From the NCBI GenBank assembly GCA_003565625.1, contig PXBD01000075.1, positions 1-38,048 of the forward strand: a stretch of DNA of 38,048 bases, read 5' to 3'. The notes under the pieces are model-generated. The model did not search any database, was not told the DNA's origin, and saw only the letters and a list, made by a program, of their open reading frames with translations. Position numbers and translations under genes: made by a program. Positions 1 to 7,994 of the stretch are shown piece by piece (the first letter of the stretch is position 1; each line of letters opens with the position of its first letter). The stretch is from Gammaproteobacteria bacterium. Lineage in GTDB: Bacteria; Pseudomonadota; Gammaproteobacteria; Xanthomonadales; Wenzhouxiangellaceae.

Positions 1-120
1 ACCTTCGGTTCTGAGTGTCACGATCATCCTCCGATGATCCCAGACCCCGGCCGGCCTTCAGGCTCACTTCTCGCTGGAAATACAAGACCCGTTCAGGCTC
101 ATGTGTCATTGGAAGAGGCT
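1..120 (+). repeat. Left copy of a 120-bp perfect inverted terminal repeat, upstream of tRNA-Lys
   Basis: Bases 1-120 are identical to the reverse complement of bases 37928-38047, with no mismatch. Within the repeat, GATCATC (23-29) and GATGATC (34-40) form a 7-bp stem around the loop CTCC. The decamer TTCAGGCTCA occurs twice as a direct repeat (57-66 and 90-99). There is no convincing reading frame. Identity stops at 120, and the -35 box of the tRNA-Lys promoter begins at 126. Because both copies run into the window ends, the true repeat may extend further outward. Its nature (insertion sequence end, MITE, shared tRNA upstream region) cannot be decided from this sequence. Confidence 0.95.
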
Positions 121-125
121 GGCAG

Positions 126-154
126 TTGAGATTTTTCGGTTTTGCCGCTATTCT
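126..154 (+). promoter_or_regulatory. Sigma-70 promoter of tRNA-Lys
   Basis: TTGAGA (126-131) and TATTCT (149-154) are separated by 17 bp. A GC-rich discriminator (CTCCGGC) follows, as expected for a stringently controlled stable-RNA promoter. The predicted start is near 161, giving a short leader before the tRNA at 174. The 120-bp repeat ends 5 nt before the -35 box. Confidence 0.7.
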
Positions 155-173
155 CTCCGGCTTCCTGCGACAT

Positions 174-248
174 GGGCCGTTAGCTCAATGGTAGAGCAGT
201 AGGCTTTTAACCTATTGGTTGAAGGTTCGAGTCCTTCACGGCCCACCA
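174..248 (+). tRNA. tRNA-Lys (anticodon UUU)
   Basis: A full cloverleaf can be folded. The acceptor stem is GGGCCGT/ACGGCCC, and the D arm contains AGCTCAATGGTAGAGC. The anticodon stem is GTAGG/CCTAT around the loop CTTTTAA (anticodon TTT). The T arm contains GGTTCGAGTCC, followed by discriminator A and an encoded CCA tail. The gene has its own promoter and no terminator before the methyltransferase gene that starts 20 nt downstream, so the two may be co-transcribed. Confidence 0.97.
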
Positions 249-268
249 TCTTTTCCTGACTTTCCGTC

Positions 269-919
269 ATGCGCGATTCCCGGCTGCCTACTTCCTCGCA
301 GGACGGTACCCATCCGCGCCTGGCCGAAATTGTTAAACGACATCTCGGCACGCGTTGGCATCAACCGCTGCGCGGTCACAGCCAGGCCGCTTTCGCCAGG
401 CTGGCGGCTTCGGTGACGATGGATCAGGGGCTGGTTCTGGATGCCGGCTGCGGCACGGGTCGGTCGACGGCGGCCCTGGCCCAAATCCATCCCGACTGCC
501 TTGTCATCGGGGTGGACCGGTCGGCCTCGCGCCTGGCGCGCGCTCCAATACTGCCGGCCAACGCCTGCCTGGTTCGGGCCGATTTGACTGATTTCTGGCG
601 TCTGGCACGTGCCGCGCGGTGGACTCTCGAAAGACAGTACCTGCTGTACCCGAACCCCTGGCCGAAAGCGAGGCATCTACGTCGCCGCTGGCATGCCCAT
701 CCTGTTTGGCCGGATTTGCTAGGTCTGGGTGGTCAGCTGGAATTGAGAACCAATTTTGAACTGTATGCCGAGGAGTTTGCGGCCGCCCTGGAATTGGCGG
801 ACCGTGTCGCCGACGTGCAAATGCTATCTTTAAGGCCGGATCAAACCCTGACTCCGTTTGAGGCCAAGTACCTCAGGAGCGGACATGGATTGTTCCAGGT
901 GCGCGCAATCCTCAGCTAA
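269..919 (+). CDS. TrmB-like SAM-dependent methyltransferase
   Basis: This 216-residue class I methyltransferase has the SAM-binding motif VLDAGCGTGRST near residues 56-67. A segment LLYPNPWPKARHLRRRW resembles the FPDPWPKKRHNKRR signature of tRNA (guanine-N7)-methyltransferase TrmB, and the C-terminal LTPFEAKYLRSGHGLFQV resembles TrmB's end. The N-terminus (HPRLAEIVKRHL...HSQAAFARL) differs from canonical TrmB, so I call it TrmB-like rather than trmB. m7G46 formation in tRNA is the natural guess, but the substrate is unproven. The ATG at 269 has no clear Shine-Dalgarno sequence and lies 20 nt after tRNA-Lys; read-through from the tRNA promoter is likely. The next gene follows after 50 nt on the same strand. 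Confidence 0.8.
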   Translation: MRDSRLPTSSQDGTHPRLAEIVKRHLGTRWHQPLRGHSQAAFARLAASVTMDQGLVLDAGCGTGRSTAALAQIHPDCLVIGVDRSASRLARAPILPANACLVRADLTDFWRLARAARWTLERQYLLYPNPWPKARHLRRRWHAHPVWPDLLGLGGQLELRTNFELYAEEFAAALELADRVADVQMLSLRPDQTLTPFEAKYLRSGHGLFQVRAILS

Positions 920-969
920 GGAGTGCACGTGATTGCAGATTTGTTGCTTTTGCCAAGGAGAAAAATCAG

Positions 970-1776
970 ATGCCATTGATTCGCCTGTCGGCCAGCGTGC
1001 TGGTTTTTGTGATGCTGATAGTTCCGGCGCTGGCCGATGACCGCTTGCGCGAGGTGATTGATGACCCGGATCGCCCGGTGCCCCATTCTGCCCGTGATGA
1101 TCAGCGCAACCCCTTTGAAACGCTGCAGTTTTTTGGCTTGCAGCCCGAGATGACCGTGGTCGAACTATCACCCTCGGGCGGCTGGTACACCGAGATTCTC
1201 GGTCCCTACCTGAAAGACGACGGCCAGCTGATCGCAGCCCACTGGAATATGGATGGCGACAACGTTCCGGATTTCTATATCCGCATTCGCGGTCAGTTCG
1301 AAGAGCGTATTGCGGACTCGGACCGTTTCGGCAACATCGAGATCGTGGCCTTTGATCCGCCCGAATTGACCTGGCTCGGTGAGCCCGGCAGCGCCGATAT
1401 GGTGTTGACTTTTCGCAACGTCCATGGCTACAAACGTGCGGGCACTTTTGGCGATGTGCTGGACGGCGCACACGCGGTGCTCAAACCCGGCGGTGTGCTG
1501 GGAGTCGTCGGTCACCGTCTGCCAGAGGATCGTGAGCAAGACCCTGAAGCTCGTTCCGGATACGTTCACCAAAGCTGGGTCGTGGCCATGGCCGAGTCGC
1601 ACGGTTTCCGGCTGGACGCGAGTGCTGAAATCAACGCCAACCCCAGGGATACTGCTGATCATCCGTCCGGCGTCTGGAGTCTGCCTCCGGGCCTGCGCGA
1701 GGGCGAGGAAACGGCAGATCACTTCCGTGCTATCGGGGAGTCGGATCGCTTCACCTTGCGCTTTGTCAAACGCTGA
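970..1776 (+). CDS. Exported class I methyltransferase-like protein (COG4798 type)
   Basis: The 268-residue product begins with a signal peptide (about residues 1-22, ending ...LIVPALA before DDRL). The mature part starts LREVIDDPDRPVPHSARDDQRNP and continues FGLQPEMTVVELSPSGGWYTEILGPYL, a methyltransferase-type nucleotide-binding loop in which GGGW-like residues replace the usual GxGxG. A later GGVLGVVGHR segment fits the strand after motif IV. Such proteins are annotated as predicted methyltransferases of unknown substrate. AAGGAG at 955-960 is a good ribosome-binding site. The export signal is odd for a SAM enzyme, since the periplasm is not known to contain SAM. Either the fold has been reused or the signal acts as an anchor. 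Confidence 0.75.
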   Translation: MPLIRLSASVLVFVMLIVPALADDRLREVIDDPDRPVPHSARDDQRNPFETLQFFGLQPEMTVVELSPSGGWYTEILGPYLKDDGQLIAAHWNMDGDNVPDFYIRIRGQFEERIADSDRFGNIEIVAFDPPELTWLGEPGSADMVLTFRNVHGYKRAGTFGDVLDGAHAVLKPGGVLGVVGHRLPEDREQDPEARSGYVHQSWVVAMAESHGFRLDASAEINANPRDTADHPSGVWSLPPGLREGEETADHFRAIGESDRFTLRFVKR

Positions 1777-1879
1777 TTGATGGTGCGCTGCACCCGTCGG
1801 CCGTCTTTCGACCAGGCGGCCGACGCTTTCACGAGGTCTTGCGTGGCGGGGGGTATCTTGGCGGTGAATTTTTTCAACG

Positions 1880-2473
1880 ATGCTTTTACCCATGGGAGAT
1901 CTTCTCCGCCTGGTCTACGCCAGCAGGATCAACTTCGAGCCCAGCGCTACCGGCGACCAGATGGATCCCGTCGTCGCCGACATTCTCCGCCAATCGCGGC
2001 GTAACAACGAGCCGCGGGAAATCGGTGGGGTGTTGTGCTGTGGCGATGGCTACTTCTTCCAGTGTCTGGAAGGAGAGCGCTCGGTTGTGGAGAACCTCTA
2101 CGACCGCTTGCTGCGCGATGATCGTCATCGCGACGTTACCCTCCTGAGCAAACGGCCGGTTCGACAGCGAATGTTCCAGCTCTGGAGCATGAAATTCATG
2201 AACGTGGATCGACGCATCCGGCGCATGCTGGAGGTCGACCGCCTCGAAGCATTCGAGCCGCATCAGTTCAGCGATCTCATGGTCGATCGGCTGTTGGAGG
2301 AATTGCGTGATGCCTCTGAGCGGCGCCGTCCGGCTCCGTTGGGCCGACAACGCAGCGGCACCGGCGCCCGACAGGCCGGAGCGACCCGGGAGCTGATGCC
2401 GGGACTCATGTTCGCAACGGCTGCAGGCGTGACCGCCATTGTCATCGGCCTGATGCTTGCCGGGCTGGTCTAG
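1880..2473 (+). CDS. BLUF-domain blue-light photoreceptor with C-terminal membrane anchor
   Basis: Residues about 8-110 form a BLUF (FAD-binding blue-light sensor) domain. Tyr13 in LVYAS, Asn42/Asn43 in SRRNN, Gln61 in FFQCLEG, and Trp102 with Met104 in LWSMKF match the flavin hydrogen-bond network, with the family spacing from Gln to Trp (41 residues). A basic, low-complexity linker (about 142-166) leads to a hydrophobic segment (about 169-195, ELMPGLMFATAAG...LAGLV) that should be one membrane helix. No output domain such as EAL or a cyclase is present. An ATG four codons downstream (1892, MGDLLRLVY) is an equally plausible start, and neither has a strong ribosome-binding site. The TAG stop overlaps the first arm of a long palindrome. 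Confidence 0.88.
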   Translation: MLLPMGDLLRLVYASRINFEPSATGDQMDPVVADILRQSRRNNEPREIGGVLCCGDGYFFQCLEGERSVVENLYDRLLRDDRHRDVTLLSKRPVRQRMFQLWSMKFMNVDRRIRRMLEVDRLEAFEPHQFSDLMVDRLLEELRDASERRRPAPLGRQRSGTGARQAGATRELMPGLMFATAAGVTAIVIGLMLAGLV

Positions 2474-2556
2474 TGTACCCCGTCGTTAATCCTGTGACTT
2501 TCAGCGAGCCGGAAAGCGCTCAGCTGAAAGTCACAGGATTAACGACGGGGTACACT
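2472..2556. repeat. 85-bp palindromic element with perfect 34-bp arms
   Basis: The left arm 2472-2505 (starting AGTGTACCCCGTCG) is the exact reverse complement of the right arm 2523-2556. The 17-nt centre is 2506-2522, which can itself form a small AGCG/CGCT stem. There is no T-tract after either arm, and both neighbours (BLUF gene, parC) are on the plus strand. It is therefore a poor candidate for an intrinsic terminator and looks more like a MITE or REP/REPIN-type palindromic unit. It starts inside the stop codon of the BLUF gene. Confidence 0.9.
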
Positions 2557-2593
2557 GGCCCAAGACCAACTCGCCCCGCCGGCTCGTGCCGGC

Positions 2594-2623
2594 CTGACAT
2601 CCGAAGCTGATCTGGGCGACAAT
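2594..2623 (+). promoter_or_regulatory. Probable promoter of parC
   Basis: CTGACA (2594-2599) and GACAAT (2618-2623) are separated by 18 bp. The predicted start point (about 2630) falls directly at the parC ATG (2631), which would give a leaderless or nearly leaderless transcript. The call rests on hexamer matching only. Confidence 0.4.
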
Positions 2624-2630
2624 CGCGGGC

Positions 2631-4877
2631 ATGAGCGAATCCAGCCTGCCATCTTCCCTGTATGAACAGGTTCCGCTGCGCGAATATGCCGAGCGGGCCT
2701 ACCTTGACTACGCCATGTACGTTGTGCTGGACCGGGCCTTGCCGCACTTGGGCGACGGCCTTAAACCGGTCCAGCGCCGCATCGTCTACGCCATGAGCGA
2801 ACTGGGTCTGTCGGCTGCGGCCAAGCCCAAGAAGTCAGCGCGCACGGTTGGCGACGTGATCGGCAAGTTCCATCCGCACGGTGATTCGGCCTGTTACGAG
2901 GCCATGGTGTTGATGGCTCAGCCGTTCTCCTATCGTTATCCGCTGGTCGATGGGCAGGGCAACTTCGGCTCACCCGACGATCCCAAATCCTTTGCCGCCA
3001 TGCGCTACACCGAGTCGCGCTTGGCGCCCTATGCGCGCACCCTGCTGGCCGAGCTGGGGCAGGGTACGGCCGACTGGGTGCCCAATTTCGACGGCACGCT
3101 CAAAGAGCCGAAACTGCTGCCGGCGCGCCTGCCCAACCTGCTGCTCAACGGTGGCCAGGGAATTGCCGTTGGTATGGCCACCGACATCCCGCCCCACAAT
3201 TTGCGCGAGGTGGTCGCTGCCTGCGTGCGCCTGCTGGAGAAAAAAACCGCCAGCGTTGCCGAATTGTGTGAGCACATTCAGGGTCCGGACTTCCCGACTG
3301 GCGGTGAAATCGTCACCTCGCGCCAGGACATCCTCAGGGTTTATGAAACCGGCCATGGCGGTATTCGCCAGCGCGCGGTCTGGGAGCGCGAGGGCGAAGA
3401 GGTCATCATCACTGCCCTGCCGCATCAGGTCTCGCCAGCCAAGGTGCTCGAACAGATCGCCGCCCAGATGCAGGCGAAGAAGTTGCCGATGGTGGCTGAT
3501 CTTCGCGACGAGTCCGATCATGAACATCCGACCCGCCTGGTCATCGTGCCGCGCAGCAACCGGGTGGATGCTACCGCACTGATGGATCACTTGTTTGCAA
3601 CCACCGATCTGGAAAAGTCTGTCCGGGTCAATCTCAACGTCATCGGTAACGACGGCCGCCCGGGCGTTCGCAATCTTCGGGAACTGCTCTTCGAGTGGCT
3701 GGCATTCCGCCGCGCCACCGTTACCCGCCGCCTGGAGTTCCGCCTGGACCAGGTGGTCGATCGGCTGCACGTGCTGGATGGCCTGTTGATTGCCTTTCTG
3801 AATATTGATGAGGTGATCCACATCATCCGCACCGAGGACCAGCCCAAGCCAGTGCTGATGGAACGCTTCCAGCTGACCGGTACCCAGGCCGAGGCGATCC
3901 TGGAACTCAAACTTCGGCATCTCGCCCGCCTGGAGGAAATGAAGATTCGCGGCGAGAAGGACGAGCTGGAGACTGAGCGCCGGCAGCTCGAGGCTGTTTT
4001 GGGCTCACCGAAAAAGCTGACCCGACTGATCCGCGATGAATTGCTGGAGGATGCCGAGAAGTACGGCGACGCGCGTCGCTCGCGCCTGGTCGAGCGCCAG
4101 GCCGCGCAGGCGCTGAAGGAGACCGACCTGGTGGCCTCGGAGCCGGTGACCGTGGTCTTGAGCGAGCAAGGCTGGGTCCGAGCAGCCAAGGGTCACGAAA
4201 TCCGGGCCGAGGAGCTCAATTACCGCTCCGGTGATGCCTACCTCGCCGCGGCGCGTGGTCGCAGCAACCAGCCGGCCTGTTTCATCGACTCCACCGGGCG
4301 CAGTTATTCGTTACCGGCACACGAACTGCCCAGCGCGCGCAGCCTGGGCGAGCCGCTCACGGGGCGCTTTTCACCGCCGGCCGGTGCGGCCTTCCGCAGC
4401 CTGATGATCGGCGCGCCGGAGGACAGGGTGCTGGTGGTCAGCGATGCCGGCTATGGTTTCGTGACCCGGCTTGAGCACCTGCAGACCCGTCAGAAAGCAG
4501 GCAAACGCCTGTTGAGCGTTCCGGCCGGGGCTGACGTGCTGCCGCTGGCGCCGATCGTTGATTCGGAAGAGGGTGTGCTGGTTACCGCTACATCCGAGGG
4601 CTATCTGCTGGCGTTTTACCTGAGTGAACTACCGGAGCTGGCGCGCGGCAAGGGTAACAAGCTGATCAATATCCCGCCCAAGGCTCGCAAGCAAGGCGAA
4701 AAGCTGGCCGGAGCCATCGCCATCGCCGCCGGCCAGGACTGCCTGGTCTGGGCCGGTCAGCGCTACCTGCGCTTGAGCTGGAACGACACTGAAAACTACT
4801 GGGGCGAGCGCGCCCAGCGCGGTCGCAAGCTGCCCAGAGGCTTCCAGAAAGTCTCCCGGCTCACGCTCGCTGATTGA
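2631..4877 (+). CDS. parC: DNA topoisomerase IV subunit A
   Basis: The 748-residue product matches ParC in length (about 750) and sequence throughout. With ParE it decatenates daughter chromosomes. The winged-helix catalytic region has [11 protein letters not shown] with Arg125-Tyr126, the DNA-cleaving tyrosine. The quinolone-resistance region reads [10 protein letters not shown], with Ser86 and Glu90 equivalent to E. coli Ser80 and Glu84; this is the susceptible form. The tower/coiled-coil region ([19 protein letters not shown]) and a C-terminal beta-pinwheel of degenerate repeats follow. GyrA is excluded because the C-terminal domain is short and lacks a clear QRRGGKG box. No strong Shine-Dalgarno sequence precedes the ATG. 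The gene converges on the ABC exporter gene, with a 37-nt gap. Confidence 0.97.
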   Translation: MSESSLPSSLYEQVPLREYAERAYLDYAMYVVLDRALPHLGDGLKPVQRRIVYAMSELGLSAAAKPKKSARTVGDVIGKFHPHGDSACYEAMVLMAQPFSYRYPLVDGQGNFGSPDDPKSFAAMRYTESRLAPYARTLLAELGQGTADWVPNFDGTLKEPKLLPARLPNLLLNGGQGIAVGMATDIPPHNLREVVAACVRLLEKKTASVAELCEHIQGPDFPTGGEIVTSRQDILRVYETGHGGIRQRAVWEREGEEVIITALPHQVSPAKVLEQIAAQMQAKKLPMVADLRDESDHEHPTRLVIVPRSNRVDATALMDHLFATTDLEKSVRVNLNVIGNDGRPGVRNLRELLFEWLAFRRATVTRRLEFRLDQVVDRLHVLDGLLIAFLNIDEVIHIIRTEDQPKPVLMERFQLTGTQAEAILELKLRHLARLEEMKIRGEKDELETERRQLEAVLGSPKKLTRLIRDELLEDAEKYGDARRSRLVERQAAQALKETDLVASEPVTVVLSEQGWVRAAKGHEIRAEELNYRSGDAYLAAARGRSNQPACFIDSTGRSYSLPAHELPSARSLGEPLTGRFSPPAGAAFRSLMIGAPEDRVLVVSDAGYGFVTRLEHLQTRQKAGKRLLSVPAGADVLPLAPIVDSEEGVLVTATSEGYLLAFYLSELPELARGKGNKLINIPPKARKQGEKLAGAIAIAAGQDCLVWAGQRYLRLSWNDTENYWGERAQRGRKLPRGFQKVSRLTLAD

Positions 4878-4910
4878 CCGGACAGCACGGCGGTTCACGA
4901 TGCCGTCGGT

Positions 4911-4928
4911 GAGCCTATCGATAGGCTC
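4911..4928. repeat. 18-bp perfect palindrome between convergent genes
   Basis: GAGCCTATCGATAGGCTC reads the same on both strands. It spans the last codons and stop of the minus-strand ABC exporter gene, 33 nt after parC. It has no loop and no adjacent T-run, so a terminator role is uncertain. Confidence 0.6.
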
Positions 4929-6729
4929 GAGCCTGCAACTCGAACAGCTGCGCGTAGCGCCCGCCACGAGCCATGAGCTCCTCGTGACTGCCCAGCTCGA
5001 TGATCCGCCCCTGATCCATCACGGCGATCTGATCGGCTCTGCGCACGGTCGAAAAACGGTGCGAGATCAGGATCAGAATCTGGTTTTTGGCCATGGCCTG
5101 GAAATGTTCGAAGACCTCGGCTTCCGCCTTGGCGTCCATCGCGGCAGTGGGTTCGTCCAGGATCAGGATGTCGGCATCGGCCCGCATGAAGGCGCGGGCC
5201 AGGGCGATCTTTTGCCACTGGCCGCCCGAGAGTTCCTGCCCATCCTTGAACCACCGTCCCAGCTGGGTGCGATATCCGGACGGGAGTTCGCGAACAAACG
5301 CGTCGGCCAGGCCTTTTTCAGCCGCTTCGTGCCAGCGCGTCTCGGTGTCGAAGTCGCGCACGTCGCCGGCGCCGATGTTGTGGCCGACCAGCCATTGATA
5401 GCGGGCAAAATCCTGAAAGATGACGCCGATACGGTCCTGCAGAACGCGCGTGTCCCAATCCTTGAGCGAGGTGCCGTCGAGGCGGATATCGCCACGCTCG
5501 ATTTCATAGAGCCCGGCGATCAGTTTGGTCAACGTGGTCTTGCCGGAGCCGTTTTCGCCGACCAGGGCCAGGCTGCTGCCGGGCCGGAGCGTGAGATGAA
5601 CCGAGTCGAGCGCCGGCGCAGTGCCGCCGGGATAGTGAAACGACAGATTCTCGATTTCCAGACCGGCTCCGGGCCGCGTGCCCTTGCTGACCCCGCCGCT
5701 GCGGGGGCGCACCGGCAGTTCGAGGAATTCATACAGGCTGCTCAGGTAGAGGTAGTCCTCGTACATCCCATTGATTGCCGTCAGGCTGGCGCTGACTGCC
5801 GACTGCCCTTGCTTGAAGACCAGGATGTACATGGTCATTTCGCCCAGCGAAAGCTGACCGGACACGGTGGCCAGCACCACCCAGGCAAAGGCAACATACA
5901 GGGTGGCCGTGCCAACCAGCCCCAGACCGAAGGCCCACCAGCCGCGGCGGATGGTCAGGGCCCGGTCTTCGCGAAAGATCTTGCGAAAAATGGCCTTGTA
6001 GCGATCCAGCAGTCTCGGCCCCAGACCGAACAACTTGACCTCCTTGGTGTAGTCCTCGCGCGCGAGGACAGACTCCAGGTACATCATTTCGCGCGTCTCC
6101 GGGGAGCGCCAGCGAAACAGCCGGTAGGCCTGCCCGGCGAACTTCGCCTCGGCGAAAAACGCCGGCAGACCGCCGAAGATGAGCAACAGCACGGCCCACG
6201 GTGAGAAGGCCAGCAGCAGGCCGCTGAAACTCAGGATGGCGATGCCGTTCTGGATTACGCCAAAGGTCTTCTGAACCAGGGCCAGCGGCCGGGAAGAGGC
6301 TTCGCGTCGGGCCCGGGTCAGGCGGTCGTAGAACTCGGCATCTTCGAGCTGAGCCAGTTCCAGCTGCTGGGCCTTTTCCAGAATCATCACGTTGACCCGG
6401 TGGCCGAGCCGGGCCCGGAGCAGGTTGTTGCAGATGCTCAACCCGGTCTGCACGGCGGCCATGGTGGCCACCAGGCCAGCCTCGACCGACAGCCAGAGCC
6501 AGACTTCAGGGCGCAATGCGTCGTCCTGGATGGCAGCCACGACGCTGTCGACCAGAAACTTTCCGACCCATGCGATCCCGGCCGGCAGCAGACCCGCCAG
6601 AAGGGTCAGCAGCGCCAGCGCAATGGTCAACAATGGGCTGGTTGCCCACACCAGGGCGAGTGCGCGCCGACCATAGGTCAGCAGCGAGGTTGCCTGCCAG
6701 CCTGAATCCGGAGAGGGCGCGCTGCTCAC
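4915..6729 (-). CDS. ABC exporter, fused permease and ATPase
   Basis: This is a half-transporter with membrane and ATPase domains in one chain of about 604 residues. Numbered from an upstream ATG at 6753, the membrane region spans about 35-335. The ATPase shows Walker A GENGSGKTT (399-407), Q-loop Gln447, signature LSGGQ (508-512), Walker B ILILDEP (529-535) and H-loop His565. It should form a homodimer that exports a lipid, peptide or drug; the substrate is not evident. I prefer the GTG at 6729: it overlaps the stop of the upstream gene (GTGA) and has GAGG 8 nt before it. The ATG at 6753 would overlap that gene by 28 nt and has no ribosome-binding site. It is translationally coupled to the YeiH-like gene. 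Confidence 0.92.
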   Translation of the reverse strand: MSSAPSPDSGWQATSLLTYGRRALALVWATSPLLTIALALLTLLAGLLPAGIAWVGKFLVDSVVAAIQDDALRPEVWLWLSVEAGLVATMAAVQTGLSICNNLLRARLGHRVNVMILEKAQQLELAQLEDAEFYDRLTRARREASSRPLALVQKTFGVIQNGIAILSFSGLLLAFSPWAVLLLIFGGLPAFFAEAKFAGQAYRLFRWRSPETREMMYLESVLAREDYTKEVKLFGLGPRLLDRYKAIFRKIFREDRALTIRRGWWAFGLGLVGTATLYVAFAWVVLATVSGQLSLGEMTMYILVFKQGQSAVSASLTAINGMYEDYLYLSSLYEFLELPVRPRSGGVSKGTRPGAGLEIENLSFHYPGGTAPALDSVHLTLRPGSSLALVGENGSGKTTLTKLIAGLYEIERGDIRLDGTSLKDWDTRVLQDRIGVIFQDFARYQWLVGHNIGAGDVRDFDTETRWHEAAEKGLADAFVRELPSGYRTQLGRWFKDGQELSGGQWQKIALARAFMRADADILILDEPTAAMDAKAEAEVFEHFQAMAKNQILILISHRFSTVRRADQIAVMDQGRIIELGSHEELMARGGRYAQLFELQARAYR

Positions 6730-7805
6730 AATCCAGGCCTCGCCAGGACCCATAGCAGGGCCACGCCGAGCATGCCGCTCGCGGCTGCCAGGGCCACGAG
6801 CGCCGGGCGCCAGCCCAGGGACTGCAGATCACGCGGGCGGATGCCCAGGGCCAGCGCGGCCATGGCCATGGCAAACAGCAGCTGGCTGAGATGGTGCAGA
6901 CCGAGCAGCACCGAATGCCAGAGCGGCTCATCGCCGAAGCTGCTCGCGTCGATCAGGGTTCGAACCCCGGCCAGGCCGATGAAGGCCAGGATAAACAGGG
7001 GGAAAGGCGCGCTTTGCAGCCGGCCGCGGTCGGCCAGCAGCCAGGCCAGCAAGGGAATCACGAAGATCAGGCTCATGTTGCGCAGGAGCTTGGTTACGGT
7101 GGCCGCATCCAGGGTGCCGTCTACTTGCCAGAGTTGCTGGTGCATGCTGGCTGCTGCCGTGACCTGGGCGGTATCGTGTACCGCACTGCCCAGCACCAGG
7201 CCTACCAGGGTCGGATCGTCCAGCCAGCGCGGCAGCAGCAGCGGATAGGCCACGGTCGCGATCAGGCCGATCAGCGCAATGCAGGCCAGTGCGTAACAGG
7301 TTTCGTTCGAGCGGGCGCGCACCGCCGGTGCCAGGGCGGCGATGGCCGAGGCGCCACAGACGGCCGTGCCGGCGGCAAGCAGGCCGCTCAGGCGTCGCTC
7401 GACTTTCAGCAATCGGAGCAGTCCGAGCACCAGTACCAGTCCGGTGATGACCGTGATCGCCACCAGCGGCAGAGCCTGCCCGCCCAGCGCCCACAGGTCG
7501 GCGATGCTCAGGCGCAGGCCGATCAGGACTACGGCGGTTTTGAGCAGGACGCCGCGCGCCACTGCAAGCCCGGGTTCAAGGCCCGGTCGGCGCGCGCTCA
7601 GCGGGGAAAGCGCCAGGCCCAGCCCGATGGCAATCACCATCGGTGAGGACGGCAGCGGCGGGAGCGGGCCAAGGCCGCGGTTGAGCCAGGCCGCTGCCAG
7701 CCAGGCCACGGTTGCGAGCAGAAGTACCACCAGCAGTCCGCTGATGGCTGGGTGCAGTTTGGTCAGCTGGCTTGACACGCAGCGGTCTACAACATGGAGA
7801 TACAA
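6726..7805 (-). CDS. YeiH/UPF0324 family membrane protein (putative sulfate exporter family)
   Basis: The 359-residue product has about ten hydrophobic segments. It carries family motifs: GLRLSIADLWALG, GTAVCGASAIAALAP, the HDTAQVTAAA helix and TKLLRN. These match the UPF0324/YeiH family, often labelled putative sulfate exporter; transport activity is poorly proven. The extreme N-terminus (MYLHVVDRCVSSQ) is unusual, so a start a few codons downstream is possible. The gene is divergent from the esterase gene and overlaps the ABC exporter gene downstream, suggesting a two-gene operon. No LysR regulator, common beside yeiH elsewhere, is adjacent. Confidence 0.88.
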   Translation of the reverse strand: MYLHVVDRCVSSQLTKLHPAISGLLVVLLLATVAWLAAAWLNRGLGPLPPLPSSPMVIAIGLGLALSPLSARRPGLEPGLAVARGVLLKTAVVLIGLRLSIADLWALGGQALPLVAITVITGLVLVLGLLRLLKVERRLSGLLAAGTAVCGASAIAALAPAVRARSNETCYALACIALIGLIATVAYPLLLPRWLDDPTLVGLVLGSAVHDTAQVTAAASMHQQLWQVDGTLDAATVTKLLRNMSLIFVIPLLAWLLADRGRLQSAPFPLFILAFIGLAGVRTLIDASSFGDEPLWHSVLLGLHHLSQLLFAMAMAALALGIRPRDLQSLGWRPALVALAAASGMLGVALLWVLARPGL

Positions 7806-7813
7806 GGGGCGGA

Positions 7814-7843
7814 TTGTAGGGCACTGGCCACTTCGCTTTATAC
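7814..7843 (+). promoter_or_regulatory. Possible promoter for the esterase-hemerythrin pair
   Basis: TTGTAG (7814-7819) is followed after 18 bp by TTATAC (7838-7843); TATACT one base later would give 19 bp. It lies in the 189-bp divergent intergenic region, about 150 nt before the esterase start. Assigned by eye from hexamers only. Confidence 0.3.
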
Positions 7844-7994
7844 TCGCAAGCTGCAGGCCTGGCGGAGAGAGGCAACGGGCCGGAAGATTCCACTGCTTGA
7901 GCTGATGTTGTCTAAAAAAACCGGAAGGCAGGCCCGGCGAGCGATAAATAGTATGATGAAGCGCTAATCATTACCGGAGAAGCACCCGCCTGAT

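Noticed and set aside
148-351. Minus-strand 67-codon frame over tRNA-Lys
   Set aside because: The translation contains GREGLEPSTNRLKAYCSTIELT, a classic artefact of tRNA sequence read as protein.
2472-2556. The long palindrome as an intrinsic terminator for the BLUF gene
   Set aside because: No T-run follows the stem on either strand, and a 34-bp stem is far longer than usual terminators.
2871-2900. Possible quinolone-resistance change in parC
   Set aside because: Ser86 and Glu90 are the susceptible residues; nothing unusual is seen.
4900-6204. A 434-codon open frame on the plus strand
   Set aside because: It lies antisense to the ABC exporter gene, whose Walker A, signature and Walker B motifs are intact. 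High GC content makes long empty antisense frames common, and the translation shows no domain.
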